From the IMG/VR virus record IMGVR_UViG_3300046474_000602, positions 1 through 52,210 of that record: DNA of 52,210 bases; one strand, written 5' to 3'. The stretch is from a virus. Below are positions 33,468 to 42,756 of this stretch, one piece after another. A program made the position numbers and the translations under genes. Each line of letters opens with the position of its first letter. Position 1 is the first letter of the stretch. The notes beneath the pieces are model-generated. The model did no database searches. It was given only the letters and a program-made list of their open reading frames with translations, and was not told the DNA's origin.

Positions 33468-34606
33468 GGTCTTGCTCCTTTCGAGGATTGAGATTGTGCG
33501 GCCTGACGGGCCGCCCAGATCGAGGACGGATCGGGTTGTTTGGCTTTCACAGTTGCGGCCGGATCGTCGTTTTGCGGCAAGCTGTTATCGATCTCGAAGC
33601 CCCCGCCACTGCCGACCAGCTTGTCGAACAGCCGTGCACGCACCGCGCCGGCATCGAGCCCGGCCTGCACGAACTCCACAGCGCATTCCGGCAAGCGCGC
33701 CGCCACGCACAGATCGCGGATCGCTTTGGCTTGGGTAAGCGCCGCCTGGACGGTGGCTTCATCTGCCAGCTGGGTCGAGGCAATCAGCGGTTCGATCAGA
33801 TTGCTGATGCCTGCTTGGGTGCAGGACTGGGTGATCAGCAGAGCCAACTTGGCTGAGTCGACCACCGGGGCCGTGGATTCCGGCTTTTCTACCACCGGCT
33901 CGGTGGGTTCATCGGTGCCAGTCAGCTGATCCAGCAACGCTTTGGGCGTGTGCTGGTATTTCTGCATCACCGCGCCCTGTCCCAGGCATGCCTTGATTTG
34001 CACGCCGTCACCCACCTCGTCGGCCAGGCCGAGGGCAACAGCCTCTCGGGCCGTGAGCCAGGTTTCAGCATTGACCAAGCGCCGCAGCTCGACCTCATCA
34101 ATGTCGGGCGCCTTGGCCTTGTAGGCCGCGATAATCACTTCCAGCGCCTGGTCGAGCGCGGTGGCCACCTTGCGCAGATCCTCGGCATCACCCGAGGCGT
34201 AGGTCCAGGGGTTGTGGATCATCAGCATGGCGTTTTCCGCGACTACCACGCGATGCGCACCACACACGGCAACGCTGGCAGCACTGGCGGCCAGGGCATC
34301 GACGCGGCCAGTGCAACGCTCCCCCAAACGCGACAAGGCGTTGTGGATCGCCAGACCATCGAATAGGTCGCCGCCGATGCTATTGAAGGCCACGACAATC
34401 GGTGAGGTGCCGTCATCCAATGCCGCGAGATCTCGCACGAACTGATTGGCAGTGATTCCCCAAGTGCCGATCTCGCCGTAGACGTAGACCTCGATAGCGC
34501 GCTGCTCGGCTTCGCCGCTGGCCTTCAGGCTGTACCAGTGTTTGTCCTGGATCGGCGGTTGACCCTCTAGCTTGTTGAAAATCTTCAGGGGTGAAAGCAG
34601 TTTCAT
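33464..34606 (-). CDS. ClpP-type prohead protease with C-terminal scaffold-like region
   Basis: This 380-residue protein has a ClpP/S49 fold in residues about 35-205: oxyanion loop 'FNSIGGDLFDGLAIHNAL', nucleophile Ser in 'ALAASAASVAVCGAHRV', and catalytic His in 'AMLMIHNPWTYASGD'. The rest (about 215-380) is helical and acidic, probably scaffold or targeting. It processes the prohead during assembly, as lambda gpC. It overlaps both neighbours by ATGA junctions. Confidence 0.9.
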   Translation of the reverse strand: MKLLSPLKIFNKLEGQPPIQDKHWYSLKASGEAEQRAIEVYVYGEIGTWGITANQFVRDLAALDDGTSPIVVAFNSIGGDLFDGLAIHNALSRLGERCTGRVDALAASAASVAVCGAHRVVVAENAMLMIHNPWTYASGDAEDLRKVATALDQALEVIIAAYKAKAPDIDEVELRRLVNAETWLTAREAVALGLADEVGDGVQIKACLGQGAVMQKYQHTPKALLDQLTGTDEPTEPVVEKPESTAPVVDSAKLALLITQSCTQAGISNLIEPLIASTQLADEATVQAALTQAKAIRDLCVAARLPECAVEFVQAGLDAGAVRARLFDKLVGSGGGFEIDNSLPQNDDPAATVKAKQPDPSSIWAARQAAQSQSSKGARP

Positions 34607-36087
34607 GGTTTCTCCTGGTCGTCGTGTTGAGCGTCGACCTCGACAAGGGTTCGATAATTGAGGCCTAAGTCTCGGGCGCGTTGGGCGTCGGCGGCGTTTT
34701 CCGCATCGACCGTTTCAGCGTCGTAGCCGGTGCGCAGGCACATCTCACTACGCGAGCCGAAGCCGGCGTTGACCTCCAGCATGCGCGCCTGCACGTCCTG
34801 CACTGGTTGGATGTAGGCCCAGCCTTGCGGCACCCAGCGCGTGCGCAGAAGTTCGCGGCGACGCTTGGCGTAGTCCGGCAGTTCAATCACCCCGGCCAAT
34901 ACCGCCATGTCCAGCCACGCAGCCCGTACAGGGCGGCAGAGCTGGTGGATGTAGACGTTGAATTGCAGTTGCTCCAGGCGGCGCCGAAACTCGTTGAGCA
35001 CCACCCGTAGTGCGCGGTCGTTAATGCCCTTCATGTCGCCGGTGAGGATCTCGTAAGGCGTGTCGGTGCCCGCTGCCGCTGCCATCAGTTGCTGACGCAT
35101 GAAATCGGGATAGTTGTTGCCGGCGTCCGGTGGTTTGGAGAACTCGACCTCCTCGCCGGCACCCAGCTCTTGCATGGTGCCCGGCTCCAGCGCGACCATT
35201 GGCGTAAAGCCGTCGCGGTCAGTAGTGATCAACTGGCCGGTGACCGGGTCTCGCGGTTGCTGTCCCATGTCCTGCGAAGGGCGTTTGATGAAGCCGGCGA
35301 ACAGGTTGGAGACCTCCTGCCGGAACAGCACGGCGTCATCGTAGTTATCCAGGCTGCGCAGTCGTTTGAGCACCGGCGACATACGCGGTACGCCGCGTAA
35401 CTGACCCGGCTCCAGCGGTTCGAAGATGTGCAGCACCTGGCTGGCCGGCACTCGCACCAGTTGGTTGTAGCCACTGTTGAGCGACGACGCATCACGCGGG
35501 TGCGAGCGATACATCCAGTAAGCCACGCGCTTTCCAGACGGGTTGAACTCGATCCCGGCCCGAATGACGTTGCCGGATTTGGTCATCTCGAACTTGTCAT
35601 GCGGTACGAACTCGGGAGCCAAAGTCTGCAGCTGCAGCGGCACCACCAGACCTTCATCCAGACCACGTGGACGCAACCGGACAAAACACTCGCCCGCCGT
35701 TTCGACAGTACGTGCCACCAGCGCCTGCTGACCGTAGAAGTCGCAGAGGCCATCGGCGTCTGACTCGTCGACCCAATCCTCCCAGAGCTCCTGCAACAGG
35801 CTACGCAGTGCTTCGTCCTTGATTTTCGGGCGCGGCGTGATGCCGGTCCCAATCAGGTTGCTGACCCGTTTGTTGATGGCGTTGGCCGCGTATGGGTCAT
35901 TACGCACCGCTGCCCGCGAACGGGCACGCAAGTTACGCAGCGCCGGGGTGTTGATGCTGTTGATGCCGTTGTCGGTGGCGTCCCAACTGGCAGATCGACG
36001 GCCCTCCCCGGCGCCTTCGTAACTAGCCTTGATGTTCGATGGCAGCAAGAATCCGCTACGAGACAGCGCCGGAAATTGTCGAGCCAT
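34603..36087 (-). CDS. Portal protein (lambda gpB family)
   Basis: This 494-residue protein reads 'GRRSASWDATDNGINSINTP', 'AAVRNDPYAANAINKRVSNL', 'GLCDFYGQQALVARTVETAG', 'HIFEPLEPGQLRGVPRMSPV' and 'YEILTGDMKGINDRALRVVL', all usual for lambda-B-type portals. The dodecameric ring is the DNA gate and docking site of terminase. It overlaps the gpW stop and the protease start. Confidence 0.93.
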   Translation of the reverse strand: MARQFPALSRSGFLLPSNIKASYEGAGEGRRSASWDATDNGINSINTPALRNLRARSRAAVRNDPYAANAINKRVSNLIGTGITPRPKIKDEALRSLLQELWEDWVDESDADGLCDFYGQQALVARTVETAGECFVRLRPRGLDEGLVVPLQLQTLAPEFVPHDKFEMTKSGNVIRAGIEFNPSGKRVAYWMYRSHPRDASSLNSGYNQLVRVPASQVLHIFEPLEPGQLRGVPRMSPVLKRLRSLDNYDDAVLFRQEVSNLFAGFIKRPSQDMGQQPRDPVTGQLITTDRDGFTPMVALEPGTMQELGAGEEVEFSKPPDAGNNYPDFMRQQLMAAAAGTDTPYEILTGDMKGINDRALRVVLNEFRRRLEQLQFNVYIHQLCRPVRAAWLDMAVLAGVIELPDYAKRRRELLRTRWVPQGWAYIQPVQDVQARMLEVNAGFGSRSEMCLRTGYDAETVDAENAADAQRARDLGLNYRTLVEVDAQHDDQEKP

Positions 36088-36293
36088 CAGATTCCCTTGC
36101 CTCCATGGCTGAGCCGCACGACCCGCGAACGGGGACCGGCGGCGCTGGTCAACGAGCTGCGAATCTCTTCACGAGCGCGGAGCAGTTCGTCGACCGTGCG
36201 GTACTCGACCGTCCGGTCGCTGTAGCGCACAGTCTTTTCACCGCGCGCGATGGCACGCTCGATGGCGTCGAGGTGTTTCTGGGTAAAGGACAT
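36087..36293 (-). CDS. Head-tail connector gpW (lambda gpW family)
   Basis: This 68-residue protein has the gpW helix-sheet-helix: 'TQKHLDAIERAIARGEKTVR', 'YSDRTVEYRTVDELLRAREE'. In lambda it binds below the portal. It stands between terminase and portal as in lambda. Confidence 0.9.
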   Translation of the reverse strand: MSFTQKHLDAIERAIARGEKTVRYSDRTVEYRTVDELLRAREEIRSSLTSAAGPRSRVVRLSHGGKGI

Positions 36294-36294
36294 A

Positions 36295-38322
36295 TCAGCG
36301 TCTCTTCAGGTAACCGCTGGTGGAACTACGGCGTTGAGGTGGCGACGCTGCCGGTCGTGTGTGCACGACCGGGGCAGCGGGTTGTGGCGCGGGTTGAGCT
36401 TGTCTTACGGCCGCCGGCGCGGGTGTTTCGTCTTCATCGACACGCTCACCCTGTACAGGCTTGACGCCCAAGGCGTCGTCAAACAAGCCGGACTGGGCCA
36501 ATGCCTGCCGCACCCGCTCCCAGTCGTGTTCCTGGTAGCGGTTGATGCCGAGGTAATGCGCCATGGCCAGGCAGTACACCATCAGGTCGAGCGCCTCGTT
36601 GCGCTCGGCCTTGCCCTTGACCCACTCGATACGCTTGTGACCCCGGATGTAGCGGGCCACTTTGCGCTCGGCGACACACTGGGCGAAAAACTCGTCCGGC
36701 AGGTCGTTGGCAAAGTGCAGCGCACCCGGCCCGTTTTCGAACGGGTAGCGGTTGTAGATCCAGTCCTTGGCAGTGTCGGTGCCGACGAACCAAAGCTCGG
36801 CGCCGTTGCGTTCGGTCTGGCCCTTCCAGGTCACATCGACCATGGACGGGCGCTGGGCTATCACCGGTCTGCCAGGCTTGCTCGCGCCCTTGATGGCAAA
36901 GATATTGCGCCAGCGGCGAACGCGGCAGAACTGGTAAACCTCGTCGGTGTGATGACCGCCGGAGTCGACGCCTGTGGCGAGGATCGCTAGCCCGACACCA
37001 CACGGATGTCGATACCGCGCCTTGAGCTTTTCATCCAGCACGGCCCAGGTGCGCTCATCGGCGGGGTCGCCCCAGATCACCTGGTGGTCTACCACCCAGC
37101 GTTCCATGCCGACACCGAAGCCCATCACCATCAGTTCCAGGCGGTTGGCCTGAACGTCGACGGCGCCGGTCAGCATCAGCACACCGGCCGGCATCGATCC
37201 GAGGGTGTAGATTTCCAGACGCGCCCGAGCGATCAGCACTTCGGCTTTGGTTTGCTCCTGCGCGCTGTCCCAGACCTTGGCCAGACGGGTGTTGTAGAAC
37301 ACCTGCATCAGCCCCATGTCACCCTGGGACTGGGCCTTTTTGGCCTCTTCAAAATCCTTGGCCAATGTGCGCCAGCTCATCCAGCCGGTCGGTGAGTAAA
37401 GGGCGTTCAGGTGGAAACCAACGGTCTCGCCGTCACCCTCTCCGTGTGCCCGCCATTCACCCCGCGTCAGCATGTCGCCCTTGTGGTGTTCCTCGATCAG
37501 CACATCGCAATCAGGTCCCGCGCACTCGTAATGGACGGTGTTGTAATCCTTGCTGTAATGCAGCCGCTCCCACTCCAGCACCTGCATGTGGCCGCAGGTC
37601 GGACATGGCACGTAATAATGACGCTGGTCGCTTGAATCGAACAAATCAGCGATGCGCGAGGCGCCCTTGATCGTCGGCGAGCTGGAAAAATAGATCTTGG
37701 CGTTGCGACCAAAGTTGGTCGCCCGGGTTTCCGCCAATCCGATCGGATCGCCTTCCTGACCGACATCGTTTTCCCAGCGATCAACCTCATCACCGTAGAT
37801 GTAACGCGCCGACAGTTCCGACAGGTTGGCCGCCGAGCCGGCAGTGGTGACGTACAGCGAGCCGCCTTCGAACTCCTTGGTGTCCATGGTGTTGCGCGTA
37901 TCTCGCGAGCGACTAGCCGCTACGCGCTCACGCAGCACCGGGGTGGCTTTGATCGTCTTGCTGATCCGCCCCGAGACACGTTTCGCCAGGCCCAGGCTGG
38001 GCAATAACGCCAGGATGTTGGACGGTGCCATGTGGATCAGGCCGCCCATCCAGTTCAGGGCAATCTGGGTTTTCATCAACTGCGAAGCCACCATAGTGAC
38101 CACGCGTCTGCAGGGGTGAGCCGGTGACAGGCAGCGCATGGGCTCGCGAGCATAGGGTGTCCGTGAGGTGCGGTACTGGCCGGGCTCAGGTGCGCCGGTG
38201 TCTCGCGGGATACGCATGAACTCGTCGGCCCACTCGTCGATCCAGAGGTCTGGGTCGGGGCGCAGTCCACGGAAATATGCCTCACGGTACACCTTTGCAC
38301 CGTCAGGAAATTCCGTGTGCAT
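36295..38322 (-). CDS. Terminase large subunit (GpA family)
   Basis: This 675-residue protein has the GpA build. The N-terminal ATPase includes 'VVTMVASQLMKTQIALNWMG' (motor loop near residue 75) and 'ARYIYGDEVDRWENDVGQEG' (Walker B/DEVD near residue 190), plus 'IYFSSSPTIKGASRIADLFD' and 'YYVPCPTCGHMQVLEWERLH' with a CxxC pair. The nuclease part contains 'LAILATGVDSGGHHTDEVYQ'. It predicts lambda-like cos packaging. The C-terminus is proline/alanine-rich and basic. Confidence 0.93.
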   Translation of the reverse strand: MHTEFPDGAKVYREAYFRGLRPDPDLWIDEWADEFMRIPRDTGAPEPGQYRTSRTPYAREPMRCLSPAHPCRRVVTMVASQLMKTQIALNWMGGLIHMAPSNILALLPSLGLAKRVSGRISKTIKATPVLRERVAASRSRDTRNTMDTKEFEGGSLYVTTAGSAANLSELSARYIYGDEVDRWENDVGQEGDPIGLAETRATNFGRNAKIYFSSSPTIKGASRIADLFDSSDQRHYYVPCPTCGHMQVLEWERLHYSKDYNTVHYECAGPDCDVLIEEHHKGDMLTRGEWRAHGEGDGETVGFHLNALYSPTGWMSWRTLAKDFEEAKKAQSQGDMGLMQVFYNTRLAKVWDSAQEQTKAEVLIARARLEIYTLGSMPAGVLMLTGAVDVQANRLELMVMGFGVGMERWVVDHQVIWGDPADERTWAVLDEKLKARYRHPCGVGLAILATGVDSGGHHTDEVYQFCRVRRWRNIFAIKGASKPGRPVIAQRPSMVDVTWKGQTERNGAELWFVGTDTAKDWIYNRYPFENGPGALHFANDLPDEFFAQCVAERKVARYIRGHKRIEWVKGKAERNEALDLMVYCLAMAHYLGINRYQEHDWERVRQALAQSGLFDDALGVKPVQGERVDEDETPAPAAVRQAQPAPQPAAPVVHTRPAASPPQRRSSTSGYLKRR

Positions 38323-38326
38323 GGTC

Positions 38327-38926
38327 TTAACTCGGTGTCATGGCGTGTTCAAGGTCCGCTGAAGACAGGCGCTCGGCCTCTTCCAGCGTTTTACGGAATG
38401 TTGCCGCCAGGTGTTTTTCGATTAGCCAGGGGTCCGTCATGGCCGCAAGGTCATGGGACAGTTGGGGCAATGGCCCGAACAGTTGGTCGCGAAGTAAGCG
38501 ACCAGCATCGTAGGCGCCTGTTTCGACCGCTTTCTTGGCGACCAGGGAGCCCTGAGCCTTTTGAAGTTCGATCTCGGCCAGCTTCGCCATGTTGTGCTCA
38601 CGCAGGGCGCGGGCCTTTTGGAAGTCGGGCTGTTTGCTGTCGCCGCCTAAAAGCGGCGGCGCAGACGTGAGCGTCGGCTCGACCGATGTGGACAGTTGGC
38701 TGTAAACGTCACGCTGAATCCGATCCTGCTGGTGGCGAGCTGCGACAGCGGCCTTGCTCGGGTCGGCGGTTTCCTTAATCAGGGCTTCAGTCGCCATTAC
38801 GTCGACCTGTTTACCGTTCGGTGACAACACCAAGCGGTTGTTGTCTTTCAACCAGGTGATGTAACTCGGCGTCCTGCCGATGCGAGCCGCGAACGCGCTC
38901 TTTGACAGGTAGATTGGTTCTGTCAT
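38327..38926 (-). CDS. Terminase small subunit (Nu1-like)
   Basis: This 199-residue protein starts with a DNA-binding winged helix, 'YLSKSAFAARIGRTPSYITW', then 'LVLSPNGKQVDVMATEALIK'. A long helical body and a C-terminal part that should contact the large subunit follow. The position directly before GpA supports the role in recognising cos. The gap to the holin gene (38927-39093) may hold the cos site, but I cannot see it. Confidence 0.85.
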   Translation of the reverse strand: MTEPIYLSKSAFAARIGRTPSYITWLKDNNRLVLSPNGKQVDVMATEALIKETADPSKAAVAARHQQDRIQRDVYSQLSTSVEPTLTSAPPLLGGDSKQPDFQKARALREHNMAKLAEIELQKAQGSLVAKKAVETGAYDAGRLLRDQLFGPLPQLSHDLAAMTDPWLIEKHLAATFRKTLEEAERLSSADLEHAMTPS

Positions 38927-39093
38927 AAGCCCTCCTTTTCAACGGCTTTTCAATGCAAACCTTTCAATTTCAATGGATTGAATTTCAGTAAGCCGGGGCC
39001 CCTGCCGCTAACGCTTTCCCGCGGGTTTCCGACCCCGTACCCCTCGGATACCCCCAGGGTCCCCGGCGATTTTCGGCGCCCCAGATCGGTGCA

Positions 39094-39438
39094 TCACCCC
39101 TGCTCGCCCCCGCTGGGCGGGACCTCCGAGACGCCCAATCGCTTGGCGGCCCAACGTTCGTAGAGGCCAATGGCGACATCGGCGCCCGCCATCGCGGTCA
39201 GACAGCCCAAGCTGCCCGCCGTCCAGATTGACATGCCCGCCGCGATCATCAGCATCATCGCCGACACGCCGCAGACGATGCAGGCGCCGGACCGCAGCGC
39301 CAGGCGCCGCAACAACGCCCAACCCCTCGCCCCGTCCTTATCGGCTCGCCACATCTCCCCCGATACACCGCCGACCAGGGCCAGGACGATTACTAACCAG
39401 ATCGGCATCTCTGCCAGCGCTTGTTGCTCGTTTGTCAT
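39094..39438 (-). CDS. Phage holin (LydA / holin 3 type)
   Basis: This 114-residue protein has a short polar N-terminus, a first membrane helix 'PIWLVIVLALVGGVSGEMW', a basic loop, and further helices 'GACIVCGVSAMMLMIAAGMS' and 'TAGSLGCLTAMAGADVAIGL', with a charged tail. It makes the inner-membrane hole for the cytoplasmic GH19 endolysin, although that gene is some 20 kb away. It is the first gene of the late leftward block. Confidence 0.85.
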   Translation of the reverse strand: MTNEQQALAEMPIWLVIVLALVGGVSGEMWRADKDGARGWALLRRLALRSGACIVCGVSAMMLMIAAGMSIWTAGSLGCLTAMAGADVAIGLYERWAAKRLGVSEVPPSGGEQG

Positions 39439-39660
39439 CGCCTACCCCATAAACGCAAAAACCCGGCGCAATGGCCGGGTTTGGTGTGTGGTGAGTGCCG
39501 CTCTCTGCGGTCGCACCTATCGAAGATGGGTACTTTTTACAGATGGATTCCGGTGGCAGCAAGCGAGTTTTAATGCCATGGAGCAATACGGGTGCAACGT
39601 GGGTGTGACGCAGGTACAACAGGGGTACAACGCATTCAATCGGCTATCGCTTCTGATGCC

Positions 39661-39940
39661 CTGTCCTACCTGTCCCACTATGCAGAGTCGAAGTAGGACA
39701 GCTACAGGCGCCTAATTTCGGGGCTCTGCCCTACTGTCCTACCTTATTTAACCTTCTCTTGTGTATAGAGAGAAAAACTAAAAGCACGCATGCGCGCCAT
39801 GGGCGCGACTACGTGCCCGCTATGCTTACGTGTGCATGGGGCGGGCAAAGGTTGGACAGTAGGACAGCCCAGTAACGACGTGGCCTGCACTTGTCCGACT
39901 GCTCTAAATGGCAGTCGGACAAGGCCAGATAGTAGGACAG
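39661..39940. repeat. Iteron-like GTAGGACAG repeats
   Basis: GTAGGACAG occurs five times exactly: 39661-39669 (minus), 39693-39701 (plus), 39734-39742 (minus), 39859-39867 (plus) and 39932-39940 (plus). Variants lie at 39670-39678, 39726-39734 and 39851-39859, forming head-to-tail pairs. No gene is visible in 39439-39964. The block lies between the Q-like and holin genes and could be an origin, a late-promoter control site or a terminase-related site. Confidence 0.55.
39890..39923. repeat. Perfect 13-bp inverted repeat in the repeat region
   Basis: CTTGTCCGACTGC pairs exactly with GCAGTCGGACAAG around the 8-base loop TCTAAATG. Neither strand has a T-run, so it is not a simple terminator. Its arms contain a variant of the neighbouring repeat (TTGTCCGAC). 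Confidence 0.55.
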
Positions 39941-39964
39941 TGGCACGAGGAGTGATACCAGGGG

Positions 39965-40330
39965 TCACGCAGCCTTCCCCATCAACATGCCAGCAATGTG
40001 CAGGTGCGCTTCGTGCAGACGTTGGTAATAGGTATCGCGACTGCAACCGCAGTGGGTGTACTTCTGCGAGAGGAAGCTTTCGTGGTTGCAGTAGTGCTCG
40101 CGCACAACCACCGACAGCTGCGCCGGTAGATGCTTGTTCACGATCAGCTCGATATCCGCCGATTCATCCAACAGCACCCGACTGCCTCGAGTTCCACGTA
40201 TCAGCTCGCCCTTGCACTCCATCAACATCGCAATCATGTTGCCGCCACCAGATCCGGCGCAGTCGGGGTTCATCGGAGAATGCAGATCCTGAGCCCAGAG
40301 CTTGAGCATTTCATCAATTCGCTTAATCAA
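39965..40330 (-). CDS. Putative late-gene antitermination (Q-like) protein
   Basis: This 121-residue protein has an N-terminal helical region 'IDEMLKLWAQDLHSP' and a C-terminal sigma-region-4-like helix-turn-helix ('LPAQLSVVVREHYCNHESFL', 'YTHCGCSRDTYYQRLHEAHL'). Proteins of this form at the end of the early leftward operon act as antiterminators or late activators in several lambdoid phages. Here the next gene downstream is the holin, which fits. Its start overlaps the primase stop by 8 bases. Confidence 0.65.
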   Translation of the reverse strand: MIKRIDEMLKLWAQDLHSPMNPDCAGSGGGNMIAMLMECKGELIRGTRGSRVLLDESADIELIVNKHLPAQLSVVVREHYCNHESFLSQKYTHCGCSRDTYYQRLHEAHLHIAGMLMGKAA

Positions 40331-42539
40331 AGCAAGGCTCCTCTACCAGAGTCGCCTGTAATGCAGACGCACGCCCCCAAGTCGCTGGCTTCTGATAGGC
40401 CCACTGCCGGATGCCGCTCTTTGCCAAAGCTGGCATGCGCTTTTTCCGCCAGCCCAGGCGATGCATGATCGCGCCGACCCGCATCTGCTCCGGCTTGCCC
40501 CAATGGCCGACGTCTAACTTGAGGGCCTGGATCAAGATCTCGTTGCCGGTAGCGGTTTCACCGATCTGCGACTCCTCCAACCAGGTCAGGATCGGACCTT
40601 CCCACTCGTCCACAACAAAGCGCTCGTCCTGTGCCTCGGCGAACATCCAGGACTCGTCCTTTGTCACCCACCAGATATCGCCGGCCTCGAAGCAGAACAC
40701 CGCTTCAGCCCACAGCTGGTCACGGATCTCGCGTAGTGTTTCCAGATCGACCTTGTTACAGAACACCGGCCAGTAACGCCGGTTGCCGGTAGCGTCCTTG
40801 AGGTATTCCTCTTGGTTGGTGGTACCCACGAACACACACTGGCGTGGCACGTCATTCGTTCTGCGGCCGTAGCTCTCTCGGTAGGTGTCGGTGGATGCCG
40901 AGAAGAACTGTTTGGCCTTGGTGCTTTCGGCTTTGTTGAAGCTGTCCAGCTCCCCCAGTTCGACGATCCATTTGCCGCGTATCGCCTGGAAGCTGTCCTT
41001 GTCGCCAAGGGCAAAGGGCGTGTCCATAAACCACTCGCCACCGAGAATGCCCATGGCGGTGGACTTACCCTCACCCTGTCCGCCTTCGAGGATCATCACC
41101 GAGTCGGCCTTACAGCCCGGGCGCATGACCCGAGCCACCGCAGAGATCGGCCAACGCTTACCGACCTTGGCCGAGTACTCACTGGCCTGGACGCCCAGCA
41201 CATCGGTCAACCAGCTTTCCAGCCGAGGCACGCGGTCCCACTCAAGCTTCTCCAGATACTCGCGCACCGGGTGAAAAGAATGGTCGTGGGCAACCACACT
41301 GACCGCCTCGATCACATGGGACGCTTTGACCCGCAGGTTGTATTGCTGCGCGAGCCATTTCATCACCCGCATGTCATCGATGTCGGCCCAATCACCGGCA
41401 CCGCCGCCAAAGGGAGCGGACCGAAGTTTGACGATCTTGGAGCTAAACACGCTATACCCAATGACACCGGCCCAGCGTTCGTCATTGCCTAGGATCAGCT
41501 CAACGTTTTGCATATGGGCAATCAGGGAGCCGTTTTCAGTGCGGGCCAGTTGATCCTTCCAACCACCAGCTGCAGGGGGTTTGACCACCGCCAACACCTG
41601 GCGGCGGACAGCCTCCAAACCTTCGGCAATGTGCAGGTCGTTGAAGTCGGTCCACTTGATTTCACGCTCGCCAGAGAAGACTGGCGCTACCACCTGGCCA
41701 CCGACGATCAACGCGGCGTTGTTGGCCTTTTCCTCCCCTGGGTTCCAAGGCTCGCCATTTGGACGCTTGGTTTTCCAGTCATCGTCGCGGCAAATGATAA
41801 CCGGGCAGCCGGGGAACTGCTCGCGCATGGCCTTGGACACCGAGAGCAAGTTGCCCGCATCGAAGGCGATAGCCACCGCCATTGATGTTGCCATGTGCAG
41901 GCTAGCGCCCGTCGCGTACCCCTCACAGATCAACACCGGCTCACCTGGCTCAGGATGTCCGCCGATCAAGTGAAAAGCGCCTTCCTTCGACATGCCGGCA
42001 GGCCAATAGGTCTTGTCGCGACCGGTGTCTTCCTGCTTAACGGGGAAGATCACCTGTAGGCCAACGATCTGATGCCGCACGTTGCTCATTGGCACCAACA
42101 TCGCGCCGGTACGTGGCGCATAGCGAACCTTGAACCCAACGATCTGTTTTCGATCCAGATAGGCGCTCCTGCCCTTTTCCGGCATGCGCTTGAACAAGCC
42201 GGCTGCACGGTTGGCTGCTCGCCGTGCCGCGTTGGCCGCTACCTCAGCGGCCTTACGCTTGGCATCTTCCTGCCGAGCGCGCATGACTTCACGCTCTTCC
42301 GGGCTCATGCGCCCGGCCTTCACCTTGATCTTTTGCGACTCGCCCGAACGCCAATCACCGAAGCTGCCGAAGATCAGTGTTTCGTTCTTCTCAGTGCGAT
42401 GCTCGTGGACGACGTACCAGCCGTTTTTTTCCTTGCCCTTGTCCTGCGCGGTCTTGCAGCGGGTGAGCTTGCCAAAGATCAGCGGCTGCTCAGGCTCAAG
42501 GCCGTAGTCTGCGAATTGATTCAATACCTCATCGAGCAT
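40323..42539 (-). CDS. Primase-helicase with Toprim and VapE domains
   Basis: In this 738-residue protein residues 1-140 hold a charged helical linker and zinc-free start. A Toprim domain follows ('LICEGYATGASLHMATSMAV' near 205, 'VIICRDDDWKT' near 253). From about 430 comes a VapE/P4-type helicase with Walker A 'LEGGQGEGKST' (near 490), 'IVELGELDSFNKAE' and sensor 'CVFVGTTNQEEYLKDATGNR'. It should prime and unwind phage DNA. It is followed by the Q-like gene, with repeats downstream that may be the origin. Confidence 0.9.
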   Translation of the reverse strand: MLDEVLNQFADYGLEPEQPLIFGKLTRCKTAQDKGKEKNGWYVVHEHRTEKNETLIFGSFGDWRSGESQKIKVKAGRMSPEEREVMRARQEDAKRKAAEVAANAARRAANRAAGLFKRMPEKGRSAYLDRKQIVGFKVRYAPRTGAMLVPMSNVRHQIVGLQVIFPVKQEDTGRDKTYWPAGMSKEGAFHLIGGHPEPGEPVLICEGYATGASLHMATSMAVAIAFDAGNLLSVSKAMREQFPGCPVIICRDDDWKTKRPNGEPWNPGEEKANNAALIVGGQVVAPVFSGEREIKWTDFNDLHIAEGLEAVRRQVLAVVKPPAAGGWKDQLARTENGSLIAHMQNVELILGNDERWAGVIGYSVFSSKIVKLRSAPFGGGAGDWADIDDMRVMKWLAQQYNLRVKASHVIEAVSVVAHDHSFHPVREYLEKLEWDRVPRLESWLTDVLGVQASEYSAKVGKRWPISAVARVMRPGCKADSVMILEGGQGEGKSTAMGILGGEWFMDTPFALGDKDSFQAIRGKWIVELGELDSFNKAESTKAKQFFSASTDTYRESYGRRTNDVPRQCVFVGTTNQEEYLKDATGNRRYWPVFCNKVDLETLREIRDQLWAEAVFCFEAGDIWWVTKDESWMFAEAQDERFVVDEWEGPILTWLEESQIGETATGNEILIQALKLDVGHWGKPEQMRVGAIMHRLGWRKKRMPALAKSGIRQWAYQKPATWGRASALQATLVEEPCFD

Positions 42540-42756
42540 GCCGAGCCTCCCATGCCTCAGTGACGGACTGACAGCTCAAGCATTGGGTGCAGCCCTGTTG
42601 AGCCACTCGGCGCTTTTCTGGGATAGGTTCTTCACAGTCCTCGCAAAAAAGAAATGAATGCGCCGCCAAGGCGGGCTTGGCGGCGTTACGCGCAGCCAGC
42701 GCCTGATCAAGCCGCTCCTGTACCAGGTCATTAGCAAAATCTGCGATGTCAGCCAT
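42529..42756 (-). CDS. TraR/DksA-type zinc finger protein
   Basis: This 75-residue protein has the short TraR form of DksA. Helices 'DIADFANDLVQERLDQALAA' precede a zinc finger with 'FCEDCEEPIPEKRR' and 'GCTQCLSCQ'. TraR-type proteins enter the secondary channel of RNA polymerase and mimic DksA-ppGpp. ATG 42756 is preferred to an in-frame GTG. It overlaps the CII-like gene before it and the primase after it. Confidence 0.88.
   Translation of the reverse strand: MADIADFANDLVQERLDQALAARNAAKPALAAHSFLFCEDCEEPIPEKRRVAQQGCTQCLSCQSVTEAWEARHAR

Noticed and set aside
16832-39438. R-type tailocin (headless tail)
   Set aside because: Complete terminase, portal, capsid, decoration and protease genes are present, so this is a phage.
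39661-39940. CRISPR array
   Set aside because: Repeats are 9 bases, occur in both orientations and with irregular spacing; there are no cas genes.
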